A stretch of 64,000 bases of DNA from Streptomyces collinus (GTDB lineage: Bacteria; Actinomycetota; Actinomycetes; Streptomycetales; Streptomycetaceae): the NCBI RefSeq assembly GCF_031348265.1, contig NZ_CP133771.1, forward strand, positions 8,060,001 to 8,124,000. The letters run 5' to 3'. How positions within the stretch are numbered: the stretch's first letter is position 1; every line of letters begins with the position of its first letter. Below are positions 26,517 through 34,497 of this stretch, one piece after another. Position numbers and translations under genes: made by a program. The notes beneath the pieces are model-generated. The model saw only the letters and a program-made list of their open reading frames with translations. It was not told the DNA's origin and made no database searches.

Positions 26517-26630
26517 CTCGTCGAGGTGGCCGCAGCGCCGAGCAGTCCGGTAGGCCTTCACCTCGGCCAGGTCATGTATACGGTGCTCCGTCATGCCGCC
26601 GCGCCCGGCGCTGCCGCTCCGCACGACTGA
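26517..26630 (+). pseudogene. C-terminal stump of a class A USP
   Basis: The frame ending in TGA at 26628 reads VGLHLGQVMYTVLRHAAAPG before the usual PHD end, recognisable as the last 35 residues of a class A USP (compare IGPVTHAVLHHATAPVAVVP at 848). Several normally fixed residues have changed, so it is an older relic than the stump at 25549. Confidence 0.55.
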
Positions 26631-26651
26631 CACACCTGTGAGGAGTTGGGG

Positions 26652-26717
26652 ATGATGAAGGGGGCGGTGACCCGGACGTTCGGCGAGCCTTTCTTCAGCC
26701 TTTGCGCAGGGCGGTGA
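26652..26717 (+). pseudogene. 5' stump of an adhP-like alcohol dehydrogenase
   Basis: A 21-codon frame MMKGAVTRTFGEPF... matches the first residues of the intact AdhP at 1775 (MKAAVVRAFGEPL), preceded by the ribosome site GAGGAG. After FGEP the gene is deleted and the frame closes just before the class C USP at 26723. The intact locus at 1775-3672 has exactly this order, adhP overlapping a class C USP, so this is a second copy that lost the dehydrogenase. The stump may still serve as the USP's translated leader. Confidence 0.75.
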
Positions 26718-26722
26718 GAGCG

Positions 26723-27586
26723 ATGGATCTTCCCGTGATCGTGGGCGTGGACGGCTCTGAGTCGAGCCTGAGAGCGGTGGACTGGGCGGCCGATGAGGCG
26801 GCGCTGCGCGGGCTGCCGCTGCGGGTGGTGTACGCCTCGCTGTGGGAGCGGTACGAACGCGCCGTCTTCGCCACTGGAGGAGACAGGTCGGAGCAGATCC
26901 TCAATGGTGTCTTCGTAGCGGCCGCACACGAACGTGCCCGGAAGCGGGTACCTGATCTGAAAGTGTCCACCCAGGTGATACCGGACGGGCCGACGCCCGT
27001 TCTGGTGCGTGAGGCACGTAAAGCATCCGTGCTGGTCCTGGGGTCCCGCGGTCGCGGTGATGTTGCCGAGCTGCTACTCGGTTCCGTCAGCCTCACCGTA
27101 GCGGGACGGGCCGACTGCCCCGTGATCGTGGTCCGTGGCGGCCACGACGGTGGGGGCGGGACGCCCCGTCGCATCGTTCTGGGTATCGGAGCGGAGGCGG
27201 CAACCGCGAACGCTGTCCGCTTCGCTCTGGAGGAGGCAGAGCGACGCGGCGCCCTTGTGGAGGCCATACGCGTCTGGCGGCGTCCGGCGAGCGAGGCCAT
27301 CGACCATTCGCTGCTCGGGGAAAGGCCGGTGCACGCGCATGAGGAGGGGGCGGTGCAAACGCTGGAAGCCGCGCTGCACTACGCCCCAGAGAACGTGGAA
27401 CTGCTCAAGCGCGTGGCCGAAGGCTCCGCGCGGAAGGTGCTCCTGGATGCCTCCCAGGGTGCGGAGCTGCTGGTCGTGGGGGCACGGCGCCACCCGGGGC
27501 ACTTTGGACTGCAACTCGGCAGGGTCGCCCACACGGTGCTGCACCACGCCGCATGTCCGGTCGCTGTGGTGCCCGAGCGTGTTTGA
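26723..27586 (+). CDS. Tandem-domain universal stress protein (class C)
   Basis: A 287-residue two-domain USP, close paralogue of the gene at 2794: MDLPVIVGVDGSESSLRAVD at the start, ATP loop GSRGRGDVAELLLGS in domain 1, degenerate GARRHPGHFGLQLGRVAHTV in domain 2. The ribosome site before ATG 26723 is weak, and the reading frame of the adhP stump ends five bases upstream, which suggests translation by coupling to that stump. No exact DevR-type box is visible in the preceding 400 bases. Confidence 0.88.
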   Translation: MDLPVIVGVDGSESSLRAVDWAADEAALRGLPLRVVYASLWERYERAVFATGGDRSEQILNGVFVAAAHERARKRVPDLKVSTQVIPDGPTPVLVREARKASVLVLGSRGRGDVAELLLGSVSLTVAGRADCPVIVVRGGHDGGGGTPRRIVLGIGAEAATANAVRFALEEAERRGALVEAIRVWRRPASEAIDHSLLGERPVHAHEEGAVQTLEAALHYAPENVELLKRVAEGSARKVLLDASQGAELLVVGARRHPGHFGLQLGRVAHTVLHHAACPVAVVPERV

Positions 27587-27976
27587 GGGCTGTTGGGCAT
27601 ACGGCACACCGGGTTGTGCTGACAGAGTCCTTACGCCCAGGCCCGGCTGGTCCGACGACTACCGGGTCCGCAAGGGCACCTGGCCCACAGAACAGGGAGG
27701 CCCCTGTGGAGATCATCGCGTACGGAGTCCTGCCGTGCACTCCGATGTTGGCGATGTGCCCCGGAATCATCAGCCCGTTGGACCGCCGGCACGGCGGGCT
27801 CCGTCGTCTCGTCGTTCGGCCGGTGTTCATGACCGCATGGATGGAGCTGCCGCTGCGCCGGTCAGCGAGAACCGGCCCGTCAGTCTGGCCGGGTCGGCGG
27901 CGCAACATCCCGCGGAATCTGGTGGCGCCCGGCGGCCGGTGGCCGGTCCCGGATATGCGCGGGTCCACCCGCCCAG
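27587..27976. other. Intergenic region with a possible alcohol dehydrogenase relic
   Basis: A 390-bp gap between convergent genes. On the minus strand near 27712-27785 one frame reads GHIANIGVHGRTPY, similar to GRVANVGVHGKPAT in the alcohol dehydrogenase at 51273; nothing else of that gene is seen. A plus-strand frame from GTG 27706 is open but unrecognised. No clear terminator hairpin was found. Confidence 0.35.
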
Positions 27977-29563
27977 TCAGTCCGGCTCCATGTAGGGGCG
28001 GCGGAAGACCGGGGCCTGGCCGGAGCCCCACGGGCGCACGGCTGTCAGCGCCCGGGCGACCGCGGAGTCCAGCGGGCCGCTGGTATCGACCGCGACCGCC
28101 TCCGGCCATGGCGGTTCCCTGGCCGCCATGGCGGTGGCGATGTCGAGGCCGGCGTCGGAGATTCCGGAGGCGCGCGCGGTCAGGCGGGCGGTTGTCACGG
28201 CGCCCGGCACGTGGCAGTGGAGGGCCACCAGGTCGGCGCTGGTGCGTTCGGCTGTGTGGAGTGCCGCTTCGCGCTGTCCCGCATGGGACCAGGTGGCGTC
28301 CAGCACGACGGACTCGCCGGAGGACAGCAGGGCGGAAGCGCGGTCGAGCAGGGTGGCGTAGGTCCTGGCCGTCCACTCGGGGGTGTACAGGCCCTCGCCG
28401 TAGCCGGCGGCCGCAGGCTGCTCGGCGGGGATGCCCGCCAGCTCTTTGCGGAGGCGGTCGCTGCTGAGCAGCGTGACCCCCAGCCGGTCGGCCAGAGCTC
28501 CGGCGAGTGTGGATTTCCCGCTGCCCGGCAGCCCGCCGACGAGCGTCAGACCCACGGCGGAGGTGCGCAGGTGGCGCAGCGTCGTCGAGACCAGCCGTCG
28601 TGACGCCGTCTCCGCGTCCGGCGCGCCCTGGCGTGCCTGGATCAGGGAGACCTTGGCGCGGACGAACGCGCGGTAGGCGACGTAGTGGTGCCACAGGGAA
28701 GGGGGTGCGGGGTCGCCGGAGTACTCGCTGTACTGGGCGAGGAAGTACGCGGCGGCCTCCGGGGCGCCGAGCTGTTCCAGGTCCATGGCGAGGAAGGCGG
28801 CGTCGTCGAGACCGTCGACGTAGCGCAGGTGGTCGTCGAACTCCAGGCAGTCCAGGACGCGAGGACCGTCGTCGAGGCTGAAGACGTCCTCGGCGAGCAG
28901 ATCGCCGTGACCGTCCACCACCCGCCCCTGCTCGATACGTGAGGCGAACAAACGCTCGCGCCCGGCAAGATAGCGGCGCACAAGCCGCTCCACCTCCGCA
29001 ACGCCTTCGGGCATGAAGCCGCCGGCGGCCAGCGCGCGGACCTGCTCGAAACTGGCCTCCCAACGGGACGACAGCGCATCCCGCGTGCCCTGTTCGTCCA
29101 CGTCCAGGCCGCGGGGGGCCTCCGCGTGCCACGTCGCGACCTGCCGGGCGAGGCCCCGCAGGATGTCGTCGACGGCGGCCCCTTCGCGTACAAGTCGGGA
29201 GAGGCGGCGATCCGCGGGCATGCGGCGCATCACCACGAGCGGTTCGGGAGCTTCCGCGTCGGGGCTGCGGATCTCGCCCAGACCCAGGTAGACGTCGGGG
29301 GCGAAGCGGCGGTTGAGAGTGACTTCGCGTTCGCACGCGGCTCGGCGGGACGCCAGCGCGGTGTAGTCGAGAAATCCCAGATCCACCGGCTTCTTGAGCT
29401 TGTAGGCGTGGCCGCCGACGAAGAACACGACGGAGGTGTGCGTCTCGCACACCTCCGCGCGCGCCAGCGGCTCGCCAGGGTGCCGGGCACCGGAGCGGGG
29501 CACTGACGGGTCGTCCGGCGACACCGACCGAACCGATGTCTCGCTGCGGCCAGGCTCAGTCAT
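27977..29563 (-). CDS. Aminoglycoside-phosphotransferase-like / P-loop kinase fusion (Rv2004c-like)
   Basis: A 528-residue protein. Residues about 30-320 resemble the aminoglycoside phosphotransferase/kinase fold, with the catalytic-loop-like HGDLLAEDVF near 216 and LDCLEFDD after it. Residues about 335-510 are a P-loop kinase of the AAA_33 type, with Walker A GGLPGSGKST near 345 and VVLDATWSH. The same two-part protein in M. tuberculosis is Rv2004c, a DosR-regulon member adjacent to the USP Rv2005c. Here too the gene overlaps a USP by eight bases and is read after it. The substrate is unknown; small-molecule or protein phosphorylation are both possible. Confidence 0.85.
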   Translation of the reverse strand: MTEPGRSETSVRSVSPDDPSVPRSGARHPGEPLARAEVCETHTSVVFFVGGHAYKLKKPVDLGFLDYTALASRRAACEREVTLNRRFAPDVYLGLGEIRSPDAEAPEPLVVMRRMPADRRLSRLVREGAAVDDILRGLARQVATWHAEAPRGLDVDEQGTRDALSSRWEASFEQVRALAAGGFMPEGVAEVERLVRRYLAGRERLFASRIEQGRVVDGHGDLLAEDVFSLDDGPRVLDCLEFDDHLRYVDGLDDAAFLAMDLEQLGAPEAAAYFLAQYSEYSGDPAPPSLWHHYVAYRAFVRAKVSLIQARQGAPDAETASRRLVSTTLRHLRTSAVGLTLVGGLPGSGKSTLAGALADRLGVTLLSSDRLRKELAGIPAEQPAAAGYGEGLYTPEWTARTYATLLDRASALLSSGESVVLDATWSHAGQREAALHTAERTSADLVALHCHVPGAVTTARLTARASGISDAGLDIATAMAAREPPWPEAVAVDTSGPLDSAVARALTAVRPWGSGQAPVFRRPYMEPD

Positions 29564-30419
29564 GAGGGACGACGGCGACGGGGCAGCGCCCATGGTGGAT
29601 GGCGGCCTGGGCGACGGGACCCAGGTGCGGCGCCAGACGGTGTTCGCGTCGGCCGACGACCAGCAGCACGGCACCTTCGGCAGCCTGTACGACGGCCTTG
29701 GACGGGCTTGCCAAACGGATGCTGTCGGCCACGTCCACCTGCGGATACTTTTCACGCCAGGGTCGGAGCGCCATGCTCAGGTGCTTCTGGGCGTCCCGCT
29801 TCATCTCCTCGGTGACGTCGTGGTCCACACCCCAGGGCACGCGGGCATGGAGTGGCACGCTTCGGCCGTGGACGGCCAGAAGAGGCACGCCCCTGGCCGC
29901 AGCCGTGTGGAAGGCGAAGTCCAGCAGACTGTCCGATGAATCGCGCAACTTCAGTGCCACGACCACGCGGCTCCCGGGTGCCGGGACCGGTCCCTCCTCC
30001 CCGGTGCCGGCGCGGACCAGCACCACCGGTCGCTGGGCCCGTGCCACGACCGGCATGCTGACGTCGCCAAGGAAGTAACTGGCGACAGACTCCAGCCCTC
30101 GTGAACCGAGCACGAGCGCCTCGGACTCCGAGGCCGCTTGCACCAGAGCGTTCTCGGCGTCTTCGGCGACCAGGCTCCCGATGACGGACAGGCCTGGATG
30201 GCGCGCCTGAAGCTCCGCCTGTGCGGTGTGGACGAGACGCTTTGCCCAGTAGTTCTGATCGACTTCGGAGGGGACGCGGGCCGGTTCCGGCGCCAGCTGC
30301 GGCCACGCGTGCAGCAGGCGCAGGGTGAGCTTGCGCTTCTCGGCCTCGTCGGCCGCCCAGCGGGCGGCCGCAAGGCTCTCGGGTGAACCGTCGAGGCCCA
30401 CGGTGAGGACTGGTTGCAT
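29556..30419 (-). CDS. Tandem-domain universal stress protein (class A-like)
   Basis: A 287-residue two-domain USP starting MQPVLTVGLDGSPESLAAAR, with ATP loop GSRGLESVASYFLGD in domain 1 (the final Ser of G-S is Asp, a departure from its paralogues) and HLGPVAQAAIHHGRCPVAVV at the end. GGAGG is eight bases before ATG 30419. It overlaps the kinase gene downstream, matching the Rv2005c-Rv2004c pair of mycobacteria. The divergent promoter region to the USP at 30632 has a 19-bp tandem repeat but no exact DevR-type box. Confidence 0.88.
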   Translation of the reverse strand: MQPVLTVGLDGSPESLAAARWAADEAEKRKLTLRLLHAWPQLAPEPARVPSEVDQNYWAKRLVHTAQAELQARHPGLSVIGSLVAEDAENALVQAASESEALVLGSRGLESVASYFLGDVSMPVVARAQRPVVLVRAGTGEEGPVPAPGSRVVVALKLRDSSDSLLDFAFHTAAARGVPLLAVHGRSVPLHARVPWGVDHDVTEEMKRDAQKHLSMALRPWREKYPQVDVADSIRLASPSKAVVQAAEGAVLLVVGRREHRLAPHLGPVAQAAIHHGRCPVAVVPHD

Positions 30420-30473
30420 GGCAGCGGCCTCCGTCTCATAGCAAGCTGGAAATGGCGGCTGACGAGTCTGATC

Positions 30474-30510
30474 GCCGGACTGTTCGAATGTTGCCGGACT
30501 GTTCGGATGT
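30474..30510. repeat. Two-copy 19-bp tandem repeat in divergent promoter
   Basis: GCCGGACTGTTCGAATGT at 30474 and GCCGGACTGTTCGGATGT at 30493, 17 of 18 bases equal with a 19-bp period. It lies between divergent USP genes, 55 and 122 bp from their starts. Tandem sites spaced about two helical turns suggest a regulator other than the DevR-type one. Confidence 0.6.
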
Positions 30511-30631
30511 GGCCGACATGCCGAGCGTGGCGCGTTCCTCATTCGAGGAGTACCGCAATCCCTTCCGCGGCGCATGTGCACCCGCAAGGGAGGGGACCGG
30601 AGGCGGGCCGGCCGGAGAGGAGGCAGGGGCG

Positions 30632-31453
30632 ATGACGATTCCCCTGGTGGTCGGCGTCGACGGGTCCGAGGCGAGCCTGGAGGCGGTGGACTGGGCCGCC
30701 GACGAGGCGGTCCGGCACGGAGTGCCACTCCACCTCCTGCACGCGGCGCCGCGGGATCACGAGGTGTCCGACGTCATCGGTCACGCCTCGGAACGTGCCG
30801 TCAAGGGAGCGCCCACGGTGCGGCTGTCGAGCGAGGTACTGCACGACGACGCGGCCTCCGCCCTGGTCGACAAGGGACGCAACGCCTTCGCGCTGGTGCT
30901 CGGCTCCCGAGGGCTCGGAGACCTCGCCGGGATGCTCCTGGGGTCGGTCAGCCTCGCCGTAGCGGCACGCTCGGACTGCCCGGTCGTCGTGGTCCGCGGC
31001 GCGGCGGAGCACCGGAATGACCGCTTCGAAAGTGTGGTCGTAGGTGTCGAGGAGGGCGAGGGCAGCGGTACGGCCGTGCAGTTCGCCCTCCGCGAGGCCC
31101 AGGTGCGGCGCTGCCGGCTGGTCGCCGTGCATGCCTGGAGCACACCGTTGGGTGCCCTCACCCCAGCTCAGGCCCCTTCGTGGTACGCCCTGGAAGCCCA
31201 CCGCCGGTCGCCGGCGCAGGTGCTCGACGACGCCCTGCGCACCCCGGAGGAGCAATACCACGACGCTCAGGTGAGCCGACGGGTGATCGAGGGACCGGCA
31301 CGCCAGGCACTGCTGGAAGCCGCGTCGGAGGCGGATCTGCTGGTCGTCGGCGCCCGCAGACGACAAGGGCACCTGGGGCTGCAACTGGGCCTGACCAACC
31401 ACGCGCTCCTGCATCACGCGCCGTGCCCGATCGCGGTCGTTCCCCGGATATGA
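30632..31453 (+). CDS. Tandem-domain universal stress protein (class C, short)
   Basis: A 273-residue two-domain USP, about 20 residues shorter than its class C relatives because the variable segment after HAAPRDHEVS in domain 1 is cut down. Domain 1 retains GSRGLGDLAGMLLGS; domain 2 ends GARRRQGHLGLQLGLTNHAL. GGAGAGGAGG precedes ATG 30632. It is divergent from the USP-kinase operon and is followed, after 160 bp with its own box, by the Rv1733c-like gene. Confidence 0.88.
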   Translation: MTIPLVVGVDGSEASLEAVDWAADEAVRHGVPLHLLHAAPRDHEVSDVIGHASERAVKGAPTVRLSSEVLHDDAASALVDKGRNAFALVLGSRGLGDLAGMLLGSVSLAVAARSDCPVVVVRGAAEHRNDRFESVVVGVEEGEGSGTAVQFALREAQVRRCRLVAVHAWSTPLGALTPAQAPSWYALEAHRRSPAQVLDDALRTPEEQYHDAQVSRRVIEGPARQALLEAASEADLLVVGARRRQGHLGLQLGLTNHALLHHAPCPIAVVPRI

Positions 31454-31519
31454 CCGCGATCGGCAGGGACGGACCACGTCCATGGGTCGGCCGCATCGAG
31501 GCCGGAAGCCGGCCCGACA

Positions 31520-31533
31520 GGGACCTTCGGCCC
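31520..31533. promoter_or_regulatory. DevR/OsdR-type box upstream of Rv1733c-like gene
   Basis: GGGAC-CTTC-GGCCC, an exact consensus match, embedded in the longer imperfect palindrome ACAGGG...CCCTGT (31517-31536), 80 bp before ATG 31614. One of the best sites in the window. Confidence 0.75.
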
Positions 31534-31613
31534 TGTGACCGAAGTCCGCTGCTGTCCGACGGTGGGACCAAGCGGTGGGGAAACGGGACCAGCGACTTGC
31601 TGGAGGCCGACTG

Positions 31614-32219
31614 ATGAGTGCACAGGATTCGCCGTATGCGTCCGGTCCATCTCCGTCGCGAGGGGAACCGTCGCCGAAGGGGACGAACCCCTTGATCCGT
31701 CCGTCCGACAGGATCGAAACCTGGATCCGCCGCTTCCTGATGCTCATCCTGGTCCTCGGACTGCCGGTGGCAGCGCTCAGCGCGGGGCTGACGGCGTACG
31801 AGTCGTCGATGCGCACCGTGCAAGCCCAGTCGGCGGAACGGCAGGAGGTCACCGCCCGGCTGACGTCGAACGTCAAGGGCGTCACCACGGACGGGAAGCA
31901 ACAGGCGCAGGTCCGCTGGACCGACGACAACGGCAAGGTCCGGACGGGAACGACCCTCGTGAAGTCGGGAACGCCCGAGGGGGCCACCGTGCCGGTGTGG
32001 CTGGACCGGCAGGGAACCATCACCAGCCCGCCGATGACGACGCTCACTGCGAGGACCAACGGCTGGTTCGTGGGCGGCATGGCCGCGGTCGGAGTGGTCG
32101 GCGGCTTCTTCGCGGCGCGTGCAGGCACGCGCCGCGTGCTGGACCGGAGAAGGTACGCGCACTGGGACACCGAGTGGGACCTGGTGGAGCCCCTGTGGTC
32201 CGAGCGCTTCCGCCGGTGA
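31614..32219 (+). CDS. Rv1733c-like two-TM membrane protein
   Basis: A 201-residue protein with a cytoplasmic N-terminus (NPLIRPSDRIETWIRR before the first helix), transmembrane helix about 41-62 (LMLILVLGLPVAALSAGL), an extracytoplasmic domain of about 85 residues (VRWTDDNGKVRTGTTLV, VWLDRQG) and a second helix about 149-170. This architecture matches the family of Rv1733c, a DosR-regulon antigen of unknown function. GGAGG is seven bases upstream of ATG 31614. The box at 31520 supports hypoxic control. It is probably the first gene of a short operon with pncB (37 bp gap) and the DUF1876 gene. Confidence 0.8.
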   Translation: MSAQDSPYASGPSPSRGEPSPKGTNPLIRPSDRIETWIRRFLMLILVLGLPVAALSAGLTAYESSMRTVQAQSAERQEVTARLTSNVKGVTTDGKQQAQVRWTDDNGKVRTGTTLVKSGTPEGATVPVWLDRQGTITSPPMTTLTARTNGWFVGGMAAVGVVGGFFAARAGTRRVLDRRRYAHWDTEWDLVEPLWSERFRR

Positions 32220-32256
32220 CGGGCGGAGACCGGACGTGCACGAGGAGGCGACGTCG

Positions 32257-33609
32257 ATGTCCGAAGCGATGACCACCGATTTGTACGAGGTGACGATGGC
32301 CATGTCCTACCTGCGGGAGGGGATGACCGGCCCGGCCACCTTCAGCCTCTTCGTCCGCGACCTTCCTCCTGAACGGGGCTTTCTGGTCGCCGCGGGGCTG
32401 GAGTCGGCCCTGGACTACCTGTCCGGTCTCCGAGTGGGCCCCGAGGACATCGACGCCTTCGCTTCCGCGCTGCACCGGCCGCCGCGGGATCTGCAGCCCC
32501 TGCTCGGCCTGGAGTTCACGGGTGACGTGCGGGCCGTGCCGGAGGGCCGGATCGTGCTCGCGGGCGAGCCGCTGCTGGAGGTGACCGCGCCGCTTCCACA
32601 GGCGCAATTGGTCGAAACGTACGTGCTCAACCAGCTCAGCCACCAGACGGCCATCGCCTCGAAGGCAGCGCGTTGTGTGCTCGCGGCGGCCGGGCATCCG
32701 GTCGTGGACTTCTCCCTGCGGCGCGCCCACGGCCCGCAGGCCGGGTTCCAGGCCGCCCGGCTCGGTGCGATGGCCGGCTTCGCCGGCACCAGCAACGTGG
32801 CCGCGGCCACGGCTCTCGGCATCCCCGCCGTCGGCACGATGGCCCACTCCTACATTGAGGCGTTCGCCACGGAGGAAGAAGCGTTCCGCGCGTTCGCACG
32901 CTGCCACCCCGGCCCCGTGACGTTGCTGGTGGACACCTACGACACCGAGGAGGGCGTCCGCGTCGCGGCGCGCGTCCTGCGGGACCTGGACCGCGGTCCC
33001 GGCTCGGCCGTACGGCTGGACAGCGGCGACCTCGGTGCCCTGGCGGCCCGGGCACGCTCCATCCTCGACAGCGTCGGCCTGCCCGAGGTACGGGTCATCG
33101 CCAGCGGGGGTCTCGACGAGTACGCCGTGGACGACCTGGTCCGCTCCGGCGCGCCGATCGACACCTACGCCGTCGGGACCCGGGTCGGGGTCTCGGCCGA
33201 CGCCCCGTACCTGGACTCCGCGTACAAGATGGTGGAGTACGACGGGCGCCCGGTGATGAAGCTGTCGTCGGCGAAAGCGACCGCACCCGGCCCCAAGCAG
33301 GTGTTCCGCCGCACGGCATACGCCGACGTGATCCGTCTCGCCGACGAGCAGTCGCCCGGCGACGGCAGCCCGCTGCTGGAGACGGTGATGCGTGGTGGGC
33401 AGCGCACCGGCGGCAGGACCACGCTCGACGCCTGCCGGGAGAGACTCGCCGCCGACCTGGCCGGTCTGCCACCGGCCGCCCGCCGGATACGGAACCCGGT
33501 CGCGCCCCGCGCCACGGCCTCCGAACACCTGAGCGCACTCGCCCGCCGCGTCCGGCGCCACATCGACGAACAGACGTCGGCTCCCTACGCACGGCCTGCG
33601 AGTCCATGA
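32257..33609 (+). CDS. pncB: Nicotinate phosphoribosyltransferase
   Basis: A 450-residue enzyme of NAD salvage that makes nicotinate mononucleotide from nicotinate, PRPP and ATP. Recognisable motifs are TTDLYEVTMAMSY at the N-terminus, FSLRRAHGPQAG (substrate loop), GTSNVAAATALGIPAVGTMAHSY, LLVDTYDTEEG, RLDSGDL and the phosphate loop around VIASGGLDEY and AVGTRVGVS. GAGGAGG is eight bases before ATG 32257. It is 37 bp after the Rv1733c-like gene and 34 bp before the DUF1876 gene, all on one strand. The mycobacterial counterpart PncB2 (Rv0573c) is in the DosR regulon, so a hypoxic NAD-recycling role fits. Confidence 0.92.
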   Translation: MSEAMTTDLYEVTMAMSYLREGMTGPATFSLFVRDLPPERGFLVAAGLESALDYLSGLRVGPEDIDAFASALHRPPRDLQPLLGLEFTGDVRAVPEGRIVLAGEPLLEVTAPLPQAQLVETYVLNQLSHQTAIASKAARCVLAAAGHPVVDFSLRRAHGPQAGFQAARLGAMAGFAGTSNVAAATALGIPAVGTMAHSYIEAFATEEEAFRAFARCHPGPVTLLVDTYDTEEGVRVAARVLRDLDRGPGSAVRLDSGDLGALAARARSILDSVGLPEVRVIASGGLDEYAVDDLVRSGAPIDTYAVGTRVGVSADAPYLDSAYKMVEYDGRPVMKLSSAKATAPGPKQVFRRTAYADVIRLADEQSPGDGSPLLETVMRGGQRTGGRTTLDACRERLAADLAGLPPAARRIRNPVAPRATASEHLSALARRVRRHIDEQTSAPYARPASP

Positions 33610-33643
33610 CGGCCGCATCCGGATCGCAGTGAGGAGGAAAGTG

Positions 33644-33931
33644 ATGTCACATACGGTGGAATGGAAGGTTCGTCTCCGCCTTTTCGAGGATGACGAGGGA
33701 GCGACGAAGGCACATGTGGTGCTGGACACCGGCACCACGGAGCTCACCGGCCATGGAACCGCGCACCGTCATCCGGCGGACCCGAACGTGCCGGAGATCG
33801 GCGACGAACTGGCGGCGGGCCGGGCCATGCGAGAACTCGCCCAGCAACTGCTGGACATCGCCGAGCGCGACATCGAGGGCGTGGGGGCGTCCCGGCCGAG
33901 CACCCGTCCGTCCGTCGCCTGGCGCTTGTGA
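33644..33931 (+). CDS. DUF1876 domain protein (Rv1738/Rv2632c-like)
   Basis: A 95-residue protein with the DUF1876 pattern: EWKVRLRLFEDDEGATKAHV, then GHGTAHRHPADPNVPEIGDE and a C-terminal helix ALxQLxxAERDIE-like (MRELAQQLLDIAERDIEG). Rv1738, a DosR-regulon member of this family, has a structure resembling ribosome hibernation factors, so a role in translational shut-down has been suggested. GAGGAGG lies before ATG 33644. Its last-place position in the Rv1733c-like/pncB operon suggests the same control. Confidence 0.88.
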   Translation: MSHTVEWKVRLRLFEDDEGATKAHVVLDTGTTELTGHGTAHRHPADPNVPEIGDELAAGRAMRELAQQLLDIAERDIEGVGASRPSTRPSVAWRL

Positions 33932-33987
33932 CCGACGCCGGCAAGCAAGCCAAGGCACGCGGCGCACCCGCCGCATCTGGCAGTCGA

Positions 33988-34362
33988 CTACCGCACTGAG
34001 CCGGCTGCGGGGCCAGTCACCGGGACACGTCCGGGGCCCGGCAAGTACCCGTTCCACTCCGGACGTGCGCACACCGCGGGAGCCGACATCAGGTCCTCGG
34101 CGCGGGCCCCCTCCGCCTTGGCCCGCTCCCATGCCTCGAGGTGTGGAACCGGGCTTCGACCGGAGGGGTCGGTCCGGTCGGCGCTCTTGCGCAGCAGATC
34201 GGCCTCCGACACCACACCCGCGGGACGGTCCAGATCGTCCACGACGGGTACGGCGGTGACGTCGTTCTCCGCCAGCAGCCTGGCGATCTCCTTGAACGGC
34301 GTGTCACGCCGCGCCCGGACGACGTCCCGGGTCATGAGTTCCCCGACCGTTCGGTGACGCAT
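33988..34362 (-). CDS. Truncated CBS-domain protein
   Basis: A 124-residue protein with one full CBS motif (HRTVGELMTRDVVRARRDTP to AVPVVDDLDRPAGVVSEADLL). A linker follows to EDLMSAPAVCARPEW, where the second CBS domain should begin; instead the sequence becomes unrelated and stops. Full-length relatives at 13213 and 36527 continue with CBS2 and BON, so about 100 residues are lost. The start ATG 34362 has GGGAG upstream; ATG 34374 is an alternative. A single CBS domain could still dimerise, but this is likely a gene on the way to loss. Confidence 0.7.
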   Translation of the reverse strand: MRHRTVGELMTRDVVRARRDTPFKEIARLLAENDVTAVPVVDDLDRPAGVVSEADLLRKSADRTDPSGRSPVPHLEAWERAKAEGARAEDLMSAPAVCARPEWNGYLPGPGRVPVTGPAAGSVR

Positions 34363-34417
34363 GTCGGCTCCCATCCGGTACGTGACAGTCGGTCATCTCG
34401 GCCCACAACTGCGGATG

Positions 34418-34432
34418 GGGACCGGTCGGCCC
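34418..34432. promoter_or_regulatory. DevR-type box variant with 5-base spacer
   Basis: GGGAC-CGGTC-GGCCC: both half-sites are perfect but the spacer is five, not four. It lies 56 bp from the minus-strand CBS start and 66 bp from ATG 34498, so it could serve either divergent gene. The altered spacing may weaken binding. Confidence 0.45.
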
Positions 34433-34497
34433 ATGCGGTGGCCTGTCGCGCGTGGCACGTTGGTTACAACACCCATTCTGAGGAGAGGGCGGCGATC

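Noticed and set aside
26172..26633. Minus-strand open frame of about 150 codons
   Set aside because: Contains protein-like phrases but no recognisable family and no ribosome site, and it overlaps a USP stump on the plus strand; recorded as degenerate DNA.
27553..28467. Plus-strand frame of about 300 codons entering the kinase gene antisense
   Set aside because: Most of it is antisense to a well-supported kinase gene, and the N-terminal part has no family match.
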